A program made the position numbers and the translations under genes. Below are positions 42,842 through 51,860 of a stretch of DNA of 60,056 bases, one piece after another (position 1 is the first letter of the stretch; each line of letters starts with the position of its first letter). The stretch lies in assembly GCA_022509145.1 (NCBI GenBank), contig JAFLTX010000005.1, forward strand, positions 1 to 60,056, written 5' to 3'. Source of the DNA: Muribaculaceae bacterium. Its GTDB lineage: Bacteria > Bacteroidota > Bacteroidia > Bacteroidales > Muribaculaceae. The notes beneath the pieces are model-generated. The model was given only the letters and a program-made list of their open reading frames with translations. It did not search any database and was not told where the DNA came from.

Positions 42842-45235
42842 CTATTCGAAGATGCCCTCCACGGTTTCTTCGATGTAGGTGTTGTCGCTGGATGACTCGG
42901 TCCACGTCACGTCGCCACACATCTTGAAGTCTGCCGGTATGTTGAATTTTGCATCCTGTGAGTAGGGGAGTTTCTTGTCGGCGTAGACTTTCTTCATATA
43001 TAGCCCGTAGATCGGCAATGCCGCCCGGGCGCCCTGGCCGAGAGCCATGGTGTTGAAGTGGATGGTCCTCTCCTCGCCGCCTACCCATACGCCGGTCACC
43101 AGTTCGGGTGTGAAGCCGATGAACCAGGAGTCGGAGTTCGAGTTGGTGGTACCGGTCTTGCCGCCCATCTCAGCGTGGATGCCGTAGCGGCTGCGCAGAG
43201 AGGCGCCCGTACCGCTGTTGATTACGTTCTGAAGCATCGATACCATCCTGAACGCCGTCTGCTGACTCGTTACCTCCTCGTGATGCGGGGAAGCGGTATA
43301 GATAACGTTCCCCTGGTTGTCTTCGATGCGGGTAACGTAGACGGGGTCAACCCTGAGGCCTTCGTTGGCAAAGGCTGAGTAGGCACCTACCATCTCTTTT
43401 ACGGATACGTCGTTCGTTCCGAGACAGAGAGGGAGCGAGGCTTCGATATAACCCGAGATGCCGAACATCCTCATCTTGTTGGCCAGGTTGATGGGCTGAA
43501 GGTCGGCTATAAGCTTGGCCGATATCCAGTTGTTTGAAGTGGTGAGGGCCCATCGCAGGTCAACCATCTGCCCCACACGTCCGCTACCCGAATTTCGGGG
43601 CCTCCAGCCGCCAAAAACGGGCTGGGAGTTCAGTATGGTGGTGCAAGGGGTGTAGTTGGTGGTGTCTTCCAAAGCGAGGGTGTAGAGGAACGGCTTTACG
43701 GTAGAACCAATCTGGCGCTTTCCGCGGCCGGCCATGTCGTATTGGAACCATATATAATCCGGACCGCCTACATAAGCCTTTACACTGCCGGTGATGGGGT
43801 CCATGCTGATGAGGCCGGTGCGAAGGATGGTCTTCATATAAAGCAAGGAGTCGCGCGGCGACATGGTGACGGTCTTCGACGACGGATAATACTTGTCTCC
43901 TCTCTTCTCGTAGGCGAAGACGTCCATCTGATAAGGCTCGTTGAAGGTCTTCAGGATCTCCTCCTCCAAGAGGCCGCCCTGCTTGAGAGTGATCCAGCGT
44001 TCGGTCTTTCGTATGGCCTGGTTGATATATTTCTCCGCCTGCTCCTTGCTGATGTTGTGGGCGGTGTATGGGCCCTGCGGACCTGATTTCTCCTTGAAGA
44101 ACGCCGGCTGGAGCACACCGCCGATATGCTGGTTGACGGCTTCCTCGGCATATTGCTGCATCGAAAGGTCGATGGTGGTGTAGATCTTCAGCCCGTCTGT
44201 GTAGAGGTCATAGTGCTTCCCGTTGGGCTTCGGGTTCTTCTCTATCCAGCCATAGAGGGTGTTGTTTTCCCATTCGGTGGAGTCGGTCTTGTAGTTGCCC
44301 ACGGCGATGTTCCATGCCACTTCGCTCGAGTAGTTGGAGCGCTTGGGAGCCACGGGTTTCTTTGCGGTCATAAGCCTGCGGATCTCCTCGCGCAGGTAGG
44401 GAGCGCCGCCTTCGTGGAAGTCCACGCGGTGATAGTCGAGCTCTATGGGGAGAGCCTTGAGCGAGTCGGCCTGGGCCTGAGAGAGCTTCCCGGCCTTGAC
44501 CATCTGGTCGAGCACCACGTTGCGCCTCTCGCGGGTTCGTTCCTCGAAGCGCAGGGGATTGTAGTAGCTCGGGTTCTTGAGCATCCCCACCAGCATCGCT
44601 GCCTCCTGCACGTTCAGCTCCTCGGGCTGCTTCCCGAAGTAGACGTTGGCTGCAGTCTTGATACCGACGGCATTGTTGAGGAAGTCGAAGCGGTTGAGAT
44701 ACATTGCCAATATCTCTTTCTTTGTATAGAAGCGTTCCAGCTTGACGGCGATCATCCATTCGATGGGCTTCTGCATTGCTCTCTTCAGGAAGTTGCCCGT
44801 AGGCTCCGAGTAGAGCTGCTTGGCCAGCTGCTGGGTGATGGTGGAGCCGCCGCCCGACGACTTGTCGCGCAGCAGGACGGTCTTTACTATCGAGCGGCCC
44901 AAGGCCCTGAAGTCTACCCCCGAATGCTCTTCAAAGCGCACGTCTTCCGTGGCGATGAGGGCGTCTATCACATGGGGCGAGATGTTGTCGTAATCGTTGT
45001 TGATACGGTTGCCCACCCCGCTGAAATAGCGGCCCAGCTCGGTGGTGCCGTCAGAAGCGTAGACCACTGACGCCAGCTTGCTGTGAGGGTCTTCAAGCTC
45101 TTCGATGGGAGGCATGTAGCCTATGGCCCCATTGTAGATCAAGAGAAGAAAAAGGGCTATGAGGAACCCCAATCCGAGGAAGGCTCCCCATAACCAAATT
45201 ATTACTTTGCGTGTCTTTTCTATCTTGTCGCTCAT
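42842..45235 (-). CDS. Class A penicillin-binding protein (PBP1A-like)
   Basis: Bifunctional peptidoglycan synthase of 797 residues. A cytoplasmic start and one membrane anchor (about 12-34) precede the GT51 glycosyltransferase domain (EDVRFEEHSGVD, then GGGSTITQQLAKQLY and RKKEI-like region) and the transpeptidase domain with the serine motif STVK (in GKRQIGSTVKPF), SNN and KTGTT. It polymerises and crosslinks peptidoglycan in the periplasm. It is the last gene of a sugar transferase-phosphomutase-PBP group, 25 bases after the mutase gene. Confidence 0.96.
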   Translation of the reverse strand: MSDKIEKTRKVIIWLWGAFLGLGFLIALFLLLIYNGAIGYMPPIEELEDPHSKLASVVYASDGTTELGRYFSGVGNRINNDYDNISPHVIDALIATEDVRFEEHSGVDFRALGRSIVKTVLLRDKSSGGGSTITQQLAKQLYSEPTGNFLKRAMQKPIEWMIAVKLERFYTKKEILAMYLNRFDFLNNAVGIKTAANVYFGKQPEELNVQEAAMLVGMLKNPSYYNPLRFEERTRERRNVVLDQMVKAGKLSQAQADSLKALPIELDYHRVDFHEGGAPYLREEIRRLMTAKKPVAPKRSNYSSEVAWNIAVGNYKTDSTEWENNTLYGWIEKNPKPNGKHYDLYTDGLKIYTTIDLSMQQYAEEAVNQHIGGVLQPAFFKEKSGPQGPYTAHNISKEQAEKYINQAIRKTERWITLKQGGLLEEEILKTFNEPYQMDVFAYEKRGDKYYPSSKTVTMSPRDSLLYMKTILRTGLISMDPITGSVKAYVGGPDYIWFQYDMAGRGKRQIGSTVKPFLYTLALEDTTNYTPCTTILNSQPVFGGWRPRNSGSGRVGQMVDLRWALTTSNNWISAKLIADLQPINLANKMRMFGISGYIEASLPLCLGTNDVSVKEMVGAYSAFANEGLRVDPVYVTRIEDNQGNVIYTASPHHEEVTSQQTAFRMVSMLQNVINSGTGASLRSRYGIHAEMGGKTGTTNSNSDSWFIGFTPELVTGVWVGGEERTIHFNTMALGQGARAALPIYGLYMKKVYADKKLPYSQDAKFNIPADFKMCGDVTWTESSSDNTYIEETVEGIFE

Positions 45236-45260
45236 TTTTTAGATATTGGCCGGCGTGGGC

Positions 45261-47009
45261 TTATTTCACACCGAGGTCGGCGAGAATGTCGTCGATATGG
45301 CGTTCGGCCTTCTCGATCAAAGCCTCATATTCGGCTTTATCTTTCATATCCTCGCGTACTTCGATATAGAATTTGATTTTCGGTTCTGTGCCTGAAGGAC
45401 GTATCGAAACCTTGTCGCCGTTTTCAGTGAAGAACTGCAGTACGTTGCTCGTGGTGGGGAAGTCGAGCTTCGTGGTGGTGCCGTCTTCGAGGTTGCGGCA
45501 GTTGAGGTCCGAGTAGTCTTTGATGCTCACCACCTTGCTTCCGGCGAGCTCTTTGGGCGGGTTTTCGCGGAAGTTCTTCATCATGGCGATGATTTCGTCG
45601 GCTCCCGATTTTCCAGGACGCACCACGCTTACGCCTCTCTCTCTCGAGAAGCCGTGGCGTGCATAGATGTCGATCACCAGTTCGTAGAGGTCCATCCCCT
45701 GGTCGGCAGCCCATGCTGCGATCTCGCACATCAGGGAGATCGACGACACGCTGTCTTTGTCGCGGGCGAAGGTCTCGGGCAGGAAGCCGAAGCTCTCCTC
45801 GCCGCCGCCGAGATAGCGGCCGCGTCCTTCCATATTGCGCATCACGTCGGCTATCCATTTGAAGCCGGTGTAGCAGTCGAAGCAATCCACGTTGTTGTCG
45901 TCGGCAATGCGTTTGATGGTCTCGGTGGTAACGATGGTCTTCACCACATAATCGTTGGGCTGGAGGTTCCCCAGCTCGCGGTTGCGGGTGATCAGGTAGT
46001 AGATGAAGATCATGTTGATCTGGTTGCCGTTGAGAAGCTTGTATTCTCCCGCCTTGTCTCTTACCACCACACCGATGCGGTCGGCGTCAGGGTCGGCTGC
46101 GAGCACCAGCGAGGCGCCTTCTTTGCGGGCCACGTCTATGGCCATAGTCATGGCGCTCGGGTTCTCCGGGTTGGGGCTTTCCACCGTCGGGAAGTCGCCG
46201 CTCTGCACGTCTTGCTCCGGAACGTGAACGATGTTCTCGAAGCCCCACTGTGCAAGCGAGCGATAGGTGAGGCGTGTGCCCGTGCCGTGGATCGGCGTGT
46301 AGACGATCTTCATATCCTTGTGCCTCTTGATCGAGTCGGGGCTCAGCGAGAGGGTGTGGATGGCGTCGAGATACGGCTTGTCGATATCTTCGCCGATAAT
46401 CTGGATAAGATCTTTGTTGGGAGTGAACTTGATCTGGTCCACGCTCTTGATGGCGTTCACATAGTTGATGGTTTCCACATCGTGGGGAGCGATCATCTGG
46501 GCGCCGTCGCTCCAGTAAGCCTTATATCCGTTGTATTCCTTCGGGTTGTGGCTGGCGGTGATGTTCACGCCGCTCTGGCATCCCAGGTAGCGGATGGCAA
46601 ACGAAACCTCCGGAGTGGGCTGGCAGGAGTCGAAGAGATACACCTTGATGCCGTTGGCCGAAAAGATGTCGGCTACGAGTTCTGCAAACTTGCGGGAGTT
46701 GTTGCGCACGTCGTGGCCCACCACCACGCTGATCTGCGGGAGGTCTTTGAAGCAGTCGTTCAGATAGTTGGCCAATCCCTGGGTGGCTGCTCCCACTGTA
46801 TATACGTTCATTCGGTTCGATCCCGGGCCCATGATGCCGCGCAGACCGCCTGTGCCGAATTCAAGATCTTTATAGAAAGCTTCGATGAGAGGTGTCTTGT
46901 CTTCCGATTCGAGCATCTCCTTTACTTGTGCACGTGTTTCCTCGTCATATTGAGGTCCTAACCATTGGCGAGCCTTCTCCTCGCAAGCTTTCAGCAAATC
47001 GTAATCCAT
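45261..47009 (-). CDS. Phosphohexomutase (phosphoglucomutase/phosphomannomutase)
   Basis: Alpha-D-phosphohexomutase of 582 residues, the longer PGM2-like type. The phosphoserine loop is TASHNPKEYNGYK, the metal-binding loop DPDADRIGVV, the sugar-binding loop GGGEESFGF and the phosphate-binding C-terminal loop RPSGTEPKIKFY. It interconverts hexose 1- and 6-phosphates, feeding nucleotide sugars for envelope glycans. The open frame extends to 47093, but the additional 28 residues are lysine-rich and atypical; the ATG at 47009 (MDYDLLKACE) gives the normal family start. Confidence 0.94.
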   Translation of the reverse strand: MDYDLLKACEEKARQWLGPQYDEETRAQVKEMLESEDKTPLIEAFYKDLEFGTGGLRGIMGPGSNRMNVYTVGAATQGLANYLNDCFKDLPQISVVVGHDVRNNSRKFAELVADIFSANGIKVYLFDSCQPTPEVSFAIRYLGCQSGVNITASHNPKEYNGYKAYWSDGAQMIAPHDVETINYVNAIKSVDQIKFTPNKDLIQIIGEDIDKPYLDAIHTLSLSPDSIKRHKDMKIVYTPIHGTGTRLTYRSLAQWGFENIVHVPEQDVQSGDFPTVESPNPENPSAMTMAIDVARKEGASLVLAADPDADRIGVVVRDKAGEYKLLNGNQINMIFIYYLITRNRELGNLQPNDYVVKTIVTTETIKRIADDNNVDCFDCYTGFKWIADVMRNMEGRGRYLGGGEESFGFLPETFARDKDSVSSISLMCEIAAWAADQGMDLYELVIDIYARHGFSRERGVSVVRPGKSGADEIIAMMKNFRENPPKELAGSKVVSIKDYSDLNCRNLEDGTTTKLDFPTTSNVLQFFTENGDKVSIRPSGTEPKIKFYIEVREDMKDKAEYEALIEKAERHIDDILADLGVK

Positions 47010-47076
47010 ATTTTTCAGTATTTTAAAGGTTTTGTGTTTTTCTGTTTTTCTAAGACTATGTTTCAGGGCCTGCGGC

Positions 47077-47688
47077 TCAGTTGGTGCCGTCAAACCTTAC
47101 CATTGTTACGGTTTCAGAAGAATTCACACCGTCTTTTTTGATCACTTTTTTTAGCGTGGTCCAGACGATGCTGCAATCCGTCTTGAATGAAATGTTGTCG
47201 ACATACCACACATCGAGCTCAAACTTCTCGGCCCAGGAGATGGAGTTTCGCCCGTGGCACTGCGCCCAGCCCGTGATGCCGGGTTTCACCTCGTGGCGCC
47301 TTGCCTGGCGCTCCGAGTAGAGCGGCAGGTAGTCTACCAGCAGCGGGCGCGGCCCTATGAGAGACATATCTCCCTTCAGCACGTTGATCAACTGCGGCAG
47401 CTCGTCGATGGAGGTGGCTCTCAGCAGCCGTCCCGGCCTCGTGGTGCGGTCTTTGTCGGGCAAGAGATTGCCGGTTGCGTCTCTCTTGTCGTTCATCGTC
47501 TTGAATTTCAGCACTTTGAATACCTTGCCGTCTTTCCCCGGCCGAGGTTGGGTAAAGAACACTCCGGCCTTCCCGTTGACCATCCATAGCCACAACGACA
47601 CGGCCAGAAGCACCGGCGAGAACACTATCAGCACTCCTGCCGAAGCGCTAACATCTATTGCCCGTTTGAAAAATTTTCTATAAATCAA
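47077..47688 (-). CDS. Initiating sugar-phosphate transferase (WcaJ/PglC family)
   Basis: 203-residue bacterial sugar transferase that moves a sugar 1-phosphate from a UDP-sugar to undecaprenyl phosphate, the first step of a lipid-linked glycan. It has one N-terminal hydrophobic hairpin (about 12-36), then FKVLKFKTM, SIDELPQL(INVLKGDMS) and IGPRPLL, with KPGITGWAQ near the C-terminus. This short form resembles PglC/EpsL. It is the only initiating transferase in the window and could serve the polysaccharide operon 30 kb away, which lacks one. It is 67 bases before the phosphomutase gene. Confidence 0.92.
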   Translation of the reverse strand: MIYRKFFKRAIDVSASAGVLIVFSPVLLAVSLWLWMVNGKAGVFFTQPRPGKDGKVFKVLKFKTMNDKRDATGNLLPDKDRTTRPGRLLRATSIDELPQLINVLKGDMSLIGPRPLLVDYLPLYSERQARRHEVKPGITGWAQCHGRNSISWAEKFELDVWYVDNISFKTDCSIVWTTLKKVIKKDGVNSSETVTMVRFDGTN

Positions 47689-47752
47689 AATCTTACAACT
47701 TGATTTGATAAAAAAATACGCACCCGATGTGCTTCACATTCAAAAGCAATTG

Positions 47753-47760
47753 CAAATGTA
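47753..47760 (-). promoter_or_regulatory. Possible -7 element of the sugar transferase operon
   Basis: Minus-strand TACATTTG fits TAnnTTTG, about 65 bases before the start codon. No matching -33 box at the usual distance. Confidence 0.35.
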
Positions 47761-47770
47761 ACTAAAAAAT

Positions 47771-47802
47771 TTTTTAAGTAGATAAAAATTTTGTTAAATT
47801 TG
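47771..47802 (+). promoter_or_regulatory. Promoter of the yicC-gmk-nadD operon
   Basis: Plus strand: TTTT (47771-47774) in place of TTTG, 20-base spacer, TAAATTTG (47795-47802). Predicted leader about 37 bases. Confidence 0.6.
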
Positions 47803-47842
47803 CGTCTACATTTTCTCAACAGGTACTAAACAGAAGGAAAGA

Positions 47843-48730
47843 ATGATAAAATCGATGACGGGATACGGCCGTGGGCGCGAGATCACTTTCGACAAATACA
47901 TCACGGTGGAATTGAAATCGCTCAATTCCAAGCAGCTCGACCTTACGCTTAAGGTTCCGCAGTTTTTCCGCGGCGCCGAAGGGGAGGTGAGGAGCATCCT
48001 CTCTTCTGCTCTGGAGCGCGGGAAAGTGGAACTTCTGTGTATGCTCGAATATCCCGGCGGAGCCGATACACCCGAATTCAACTATGACGCTCTCAAGATT
48101 TATCACGAGCGTGTGATGGAACTTGACCGCCTTCTCGGCATCGATCCTCCCGCCGACTGGCACGGAGTGTTGCTCCGATTGCCCGACGTGCTCAAAACCG
48201 ATAAAAACACCGCTTCCGAAGACGACGAGCGGGGGTTCCGCGTCGCGGTGGAGCGGGCTCTGGAGCAGCTTGATCATTACCGCATCGACGAGGGTAGAAA
48301 GCTCTACAACTTTTTCCTTGAGAAAATTGCCAACATCTCCACCCTGCTGGCCGAAGTGGAGCCTCTCGAAGAGGGCCGCGTGGCCAAAATCAAGAGCCGG
48401 ATCATAGACCAGCTTGAGAAGCTCAACGGAGTGGAGGTAGACCGCGGACGCCTCGAGCAGGAGATGATCTACTACATCGAGAAGCTCGACATCTCCGAGG
48501 AGAAACAGCGCCTCCGCACCCATCTCGACTACTTCATCAGCACCCTCGGACCCGCCGACGAAAAGAATATAACCTCGAAAGGGAAGAAACTCGGCTTCAT
48601 CGCCCAGGAGATGGGCCGCGAAATCAACACGTTGGGCTCGAAAAGCAACAATGCCGAGATGCAGATAGTTGTGGTGAAAATGAAAGACGAACTTGAGCAG
48701 ATTAAGGAGCAAGTCTTAAACGTATTGTAA
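47843..48730 (+). CDS. yicC: YicC-family endoribonuclease-like protein
   Basis: 295-residue member of the YicC/YloC family. It starts with the hallmark MIKSMTGYGRG and ends with the conserved LGSKSNNAEMQ, VVVKMKDELEQIKEQVLNV segments; the centre has charged coiled-coil stretches. Family members act as endoribonucleases linked to small-RNA decay. It lies 2 bases before gmk, the usual neighbour of yicC in many genomes, and starts the five-gene operon. Confidence 0.94.
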   Translation: MIKSMTGYGRGREITFDKYITVELKSLNSKQLDLTLKVPQFFRGAEGEVRSILSSALERGKVELLCMLEYPGGADTPEFNYDALKIYHERVMELDRLLGIDPPADWHGVLLRLPDVLKTDKNTASEDDERGFRVAVERALEQLDHYRIDEGRKLYNFFLEKIANISTLLAEVEPLEEGRVAKIKSRIIDQLEKLNGVEVDRGRLEQEMIYYIEKLDISEEKQRLRTHLDYFISTLGPADEKNITSKGKKLGFIAQEMGREINTLGSKSNNAEMQIVVVKMKDELEQIKEQVLNVL

Positions 48731-48732
48731 GG

Positions 48733-49305
48733 ATGAAAGGTAACATTATCATATTGTCGGCCCCTTCGGGCACCGGTAAGAGCAGCATAATCAAGCACCT
48801 GATGAAGACGCGCCCCGACCTGGACCTGCACTTCTCCATCTCGGCCACCAACCGCTCTCCGCGCAAGGGAGAGCAGCACGAGCGCGAGTATTACTTCCTG
48901 AGCGACGAGGAGTTTCGCAGCAAGGTAGAAGCCGGTGAGTTTGTGGAGTGGCAGGAGGTCTACGACGACACTTATTACGGCACTCTGATGAGCGAGGTGA
49001 AACGTGTGGTGGACGCCGGGCATACCCTTATAATGGATATCGACGTGATGGGAAGCCTCGACCTCAAGAAGCGTTTCGGCGACGACGCCCTTTCCATCTT
49101 CATCCTTCCGCCCTCGATTCAGGAGCTGGAGAAACGTCTGCACAACCGTGGCACCGACAGCGACGACGTCGTGGCAATGCGTCTCGCCAAGGCCGGATAT
49201 GAGATGACGTTTGCCCCTCAGTTTGACTGTGTGGTGGTAAATGACGAGTTTGACAAAGCCGCCGAAGACGTGGCCGACAAAATCGAAGCCTTCATTAAGA
49301 AATAA
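48733..49305 (+). CDS. gmk: Guanylate kinase
   Basis: Phosphorylates GMP to GDP with ATP. It has 190 residues; P-loop APSGTGKS at 10-17, GMP-binding segment with SATNRSPRKGE and the downstream YYFLSDEEF, and lid region around RLHNRGTDSDD. It has the normal length for the family. Two bases separate it from yicC, and nadD follows 10 bases after its stop, starting with GTG. Confidence 0.97.
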   Translation: MKGNIIILSAPSGTGKSSIIKHLMKTRPDLDLHFSISATNRSPRKGEQHEREYYFLSDEEFRSKVEAGEFVEWQEVYDDTYYGTLMSEVKRVVDAGHTLIMDIDVMGSLDLKKRFGDDALSIFILPPSIQELEKRLHNRGTDSDDVVAMRLAKAGYEMTFAPQFDCVVVNDEFDKAAEDVADKIEAFIKK

Positions 49306-49315
49306 CATCGTTGAA

Positions 49316-49900
49316 GTGAAGCAGGTAGCCGTCTTCGGAGGTAGTTTCGCGCCCGTTCACCGCGGCCACATTTCCGTGGCGACCGCCTTGATAGAGAAAG
49401 GATTGGCCGATGAGGTGTGGCTGGTGCCGTGCCGCCTGAATCCTCTCAAGGCCGAGATGCCGATGGCTGATGTCGACCGTCTCCAAGCCCTGAGAAAAGC
49501 CGCGGGCATCTACAACGCCGTCAAGAAGGCGGAGCTTCTGAAGGTGAACGAGGTTGAGCTCTCGATGCCGTCTCCTTCCTACACCATCGACACTCTCCGT
49601 AAGTTGCAGGAGCTGTATCCGAAGATGCAGTTTCGCGTGGTGATGGGAGCGGATTCCTACCTGCAGTTTCACCGCTGGAAATCTCACGAGGAGATTCTGA
49701 AAGATTTTGCCCCGATAGTCTATCCTCGGCCGGGGTTTGAGGTTTCGGCTCCCGAGCCGGGCTGGACTCTCCTCTCCGGCGTGGAGACATTCGATATTTC
49801 ATCTACGGCCCTGCGCCGCTCTGGCAATCTGAAGCAAGCAGCCAAGGAGGAGTTGGAGAAGATAAAGGAGCTTGTCGAATCAAAGGTAATCGAGGGCTGA
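49316..49900 (+). CDS. nadD: Nicotinate-nucleotide adenylyltransferase
   Basis: Makes deamido-NAD from nicotinate mononucleotide and ATP. It has about 194 residues with the nucleotidyltransferase motif GGSFAPVHRGH near the N-terminus (the usual Asp is Ala here) and the C-terminal FDISSTALRR. An in-frame ATG at 49241 lies deep inside gmk and would add 25 odd residues. No other ATG precedes the first strand, so I choose GTG at 49316 (then KQVAVFGGSF), 10 bases after the gmk stop. Confidence 0.9.
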   Translation: MKQVAVFGGSFAPVHRGHISVATALIEKGLADEVWLVPCRLNPLKAEMPMADVDRLQALRKAAGIYNAVKKAELLKVNEVELSMPSPSYTIDTLRKLQELYPKMQFRVVMGADSYLQFHRWKSHEEILKDFAPIVYPRPGFEVSAPEPGWTLLSGVETFDISSTALRRSGNLKQAAKEELEKIKELVESKVIEG

Positions 49901-49940
49901 GATAAAGCCCGCTAATAAGAAGTAGAAAACAAATCAAATT

Positions 49941-50441
49941 ATGGATACAAAGAATAAGATATTGGCCGTCACGGCATTGAGTGCCGACTATTGCCGCACA
50001 CTCGAAATCTGCCGTGACTTGGAGGTGGAGGAGTTTGTAGACAAGATGCTCAATCTGCTCCCGCGTCTCTATCTCGCTTTTACCGATGTGGTGGGAGAGA
50101 GTGAAGAATCGGAAGAATACTTCGAAAGCTATGTCGACGAGGATTTTTACGAGAGCATACGCCGCAAGGTGGAGTCGTTGCTCGGCCCCGACGACACCTT
50201 CCTCGAGACTTTCGAGGAGAATATGAAATACAGCGACACCCCCATAGCCGCTTCGATATCGGAAAGTCTGGCCGACATTTTCCAGCCTCTCTACAATTTC
50301 ATCTCCATAGTCAAGGACTCGGAAGGGGAGAAGGCTGAGGCTGCCTATACAGAATGTCGCGAAAACTTCATGAGCTATTGGGCACAGACGCTCTGCAACG
50401 TGTTGCGCGCCATCAACTGGCTCAAATATAAAGGGAATTGA
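49941..50441 (+). CDS. DUF5063-family protein
   Basis: 166-residue, acidic, all-helical cytoplasmic protein of a family common in Bacteroidota. It has no signal peptide, membrane segment or recognisable catalytic motif; conserved-looking features are the LPRLYLAF helix and the C-terminal YWAQTLCNVLRAINWL helix. Function is unknown. It sits between nadD (40 bases) and an aminopeptidase gene (55 bases) in the same direction. Confidence 0.75.
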   Translation: MDTKNKILAVTALSADYCRTLEICRDLEVEEFVDKMLNLLPRLYLAFTDVVGESEESEEYFESYVDEDFYESIRRKVESLLGPDDTFLETFEENMKYSDTPIAASISESLADIFQPLYNFISIVKDSEGEKAEAAYTECRENFMSYWAQTLCNVLRAINWLKYKGN

Positions 50442-50496
50442 TGAAAGGCGAGTCAGCCTGATTTTTAGATGATTTAACCTGAAAAACTTATACGAA

Positions 50497-51798
50497 ATGA
50501 TACAGAAACTTTTGGAGAGCCTCTGTAAGGCCACGTGTAATTTCTGCGCCGTCAAGGAGATAGAGAGCCGCCTGGAAGCAGCCGGTTACTCTCATCTCGA
50601 CCCCGCCGCGGAATGGAATCTTCAGAAAGGAGGCCGATATTATGTAAAGACCAATTCAAGTGCGATATTCGCCTTCTGCGTGGGGAACGATATGGAGAAT
50701 GCAGCCGGATTCAGAATCATTGCGTCCCACTCCGACAGCCCCGGCTTCAAACTCAAACCCAACCCCGAAATCTACGGCGAAAACGGCGTGGTGCTTCTGA
50801 ATGTGGAGAAATACGGAGGCGGCATACTGTACACGTGGTTCGACCGCCCGTTGTCTCTGAGCGGCCGCGTGATGCTCAAGGGGAAATCACCGTTTGAGCC
50901 CGAAGAGAGAATCTTCGACCTTCGTCGCCCCATAGCAACCATCCCTCATCTTGCCATTCATTTCAACCGCGAAGTGAATTCGGGCAATTCGCTGAGCGTG
51001 CAGAAGGATATGAAACCCGTGGTAGGCCGTTTCAGCGATGCCGAGATTGAAGATTTTAAAAAGAACGGCGGCGTGATTCGCAAGCTCGTGGCCGACGAGT
51101 TGGGTGTGAGTCCCGACGACATCATCGCCGACGAACTCTGGCTTTATCCCGCCGAGAAACCGGAAATCATCGGTGTGAACGGGGAATATTTCCAGTCTGG
51201 CAGAATCGACGATCTGAGCATGGCATTCGCCTCCCTTCAGGCGTTGGAAGATGCCGACAAGGCCGACCCGGCTCCGCGCCACACGAGAGTGCTCGCCGTC
51301 TTCGACAATGAGGAGACCGGCAGCGCCACCAAGCAGGGCGCCCATTCCCCGTTCCTGGCCAATGTGATGAGACGCATCTGCGTTAGCGATGAAGCTTTCC
51401 ATCGCAACCTCCACAACAGTTTCCTCATCTCGGCCGACGACGCCCACGCCTTCCATCCCAATTATCCCGAGAAGCACGACCCGCGCAATCACCCCTTCAT
51501 CGGCGGTGGCCCGGTGATAAAGATAAACGCGAATTCGAAATATATGACAGACGCCCGCTCCTCGGCCGTCTTCAGCGAGCTCTGCAAGGCCGCAGGCGTC
51601 AACTGCCAATATTTTGTAAACCACGGCGATGTGGCCGGTGGCAGCACTTTGGGCAACATCCTCACCTCCCAGCTTGAAATAAAAGGCGTCGACATGGGAT
51701 GTGCCATCTGGGCAATGCACTCCGCTTGCGAGACTGCCGGAGTCTCCGACCACGAAGATACCATAAAAGTGTTTGCACATTTTTTTGAAAAGAATTAA
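50497..51798 (+). CDS. M18-family aspartyl aminopeptidase
   Basis: Binuclear zinc aminopeptidase of 433 residues, cytoplasmic. Metal-binding and catalytic segments of the family are visible: ASHSDSPGFKLKPNP, the bridging-Asp region GRIDDLSMAF, DNEETGS (catalytic Glu), SADDAHAFHPN and the late HGDVAGGSTLGNI. It would remove N-terminal acidic or neutral residues from peptides, probably recycling products of proteases such as ClpXP encoded just downstream. It ends the yicC operon; a hairpin follows. Confidence 0.93.
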   Translation: MIQKLLESLCKATCNFCAVKEIESRLEAAGYSHLDPAAEWNLQKGGRYYVKTNSSAIFAFCVGNDMENAAGFRIIASHSDSPGFKLKPNPEIYGENGVVLLNVEKYGGGILYTWFDRPLSLSGRVMLKGKSPFEPEERIFDLRRPIATIPHLAIHFNREVNSGNSLSVQKDMKPVVGRFSDAEIEDFKKNGGVIRKLVADELGVSPDDIIADELWLYPAEKPEIIGVNGEYFQSGRIDDLSMAFASLQALEDADKADPAPRHTRVLAVFDNEETGSATKQGAHSPFLANVMRRICVSDEAFHRNLHNSFLISADDAHAFHPNYPEKHDPRNHPFIGGGPVIKINANSKYMTDARSSAVFSELCKAAGVNCQYFVNHGDVAGGSTLGNILTSQLEIKGVDMGCAIWAMHSACETAGVSDHEDTIKVFAHFFEKN

Positions 51799-51803
51799 TT
51801 TTG
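51772..51803 (+). promoter_or_regulatory. Promoter of the tig-clpP-clpX operon
   Basis: TTTG (51772-51775, inside the aminopeptidase gene), 20-base spacer, TAATTTTG (51796-51803). The predicted start near 51807 is immediately before the hairpin at 51808-51828. Confidence 0.75.
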
Positions 51804-51807
51804 CAAG

Positions 51808-51828
51808 ACAGAGCGATTTTGGCTCTGT
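51808..51828 (+). terminator. Hairpin with U-run between the aminopeptidase gene and tig
   Basis: Perfect 7-bp stem (51808-51814 with 51822-51828), seven-base loop, then a run of T. It fits an intrinsic terminator for the upstream operon, but it would also be the first structure of the tig mRNA. Confidence 0.65.
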
Positions 51829-51860
51829 TTTTGCTGTATATTAGAAAAAATTTATAAGTA

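Noticed and set aside
45654-46961. 435-codon plus-strand open frame opposite the phosphohexomutase gene
   Set aside because: Shadow of a gene with all mutase motifs in the other strand.
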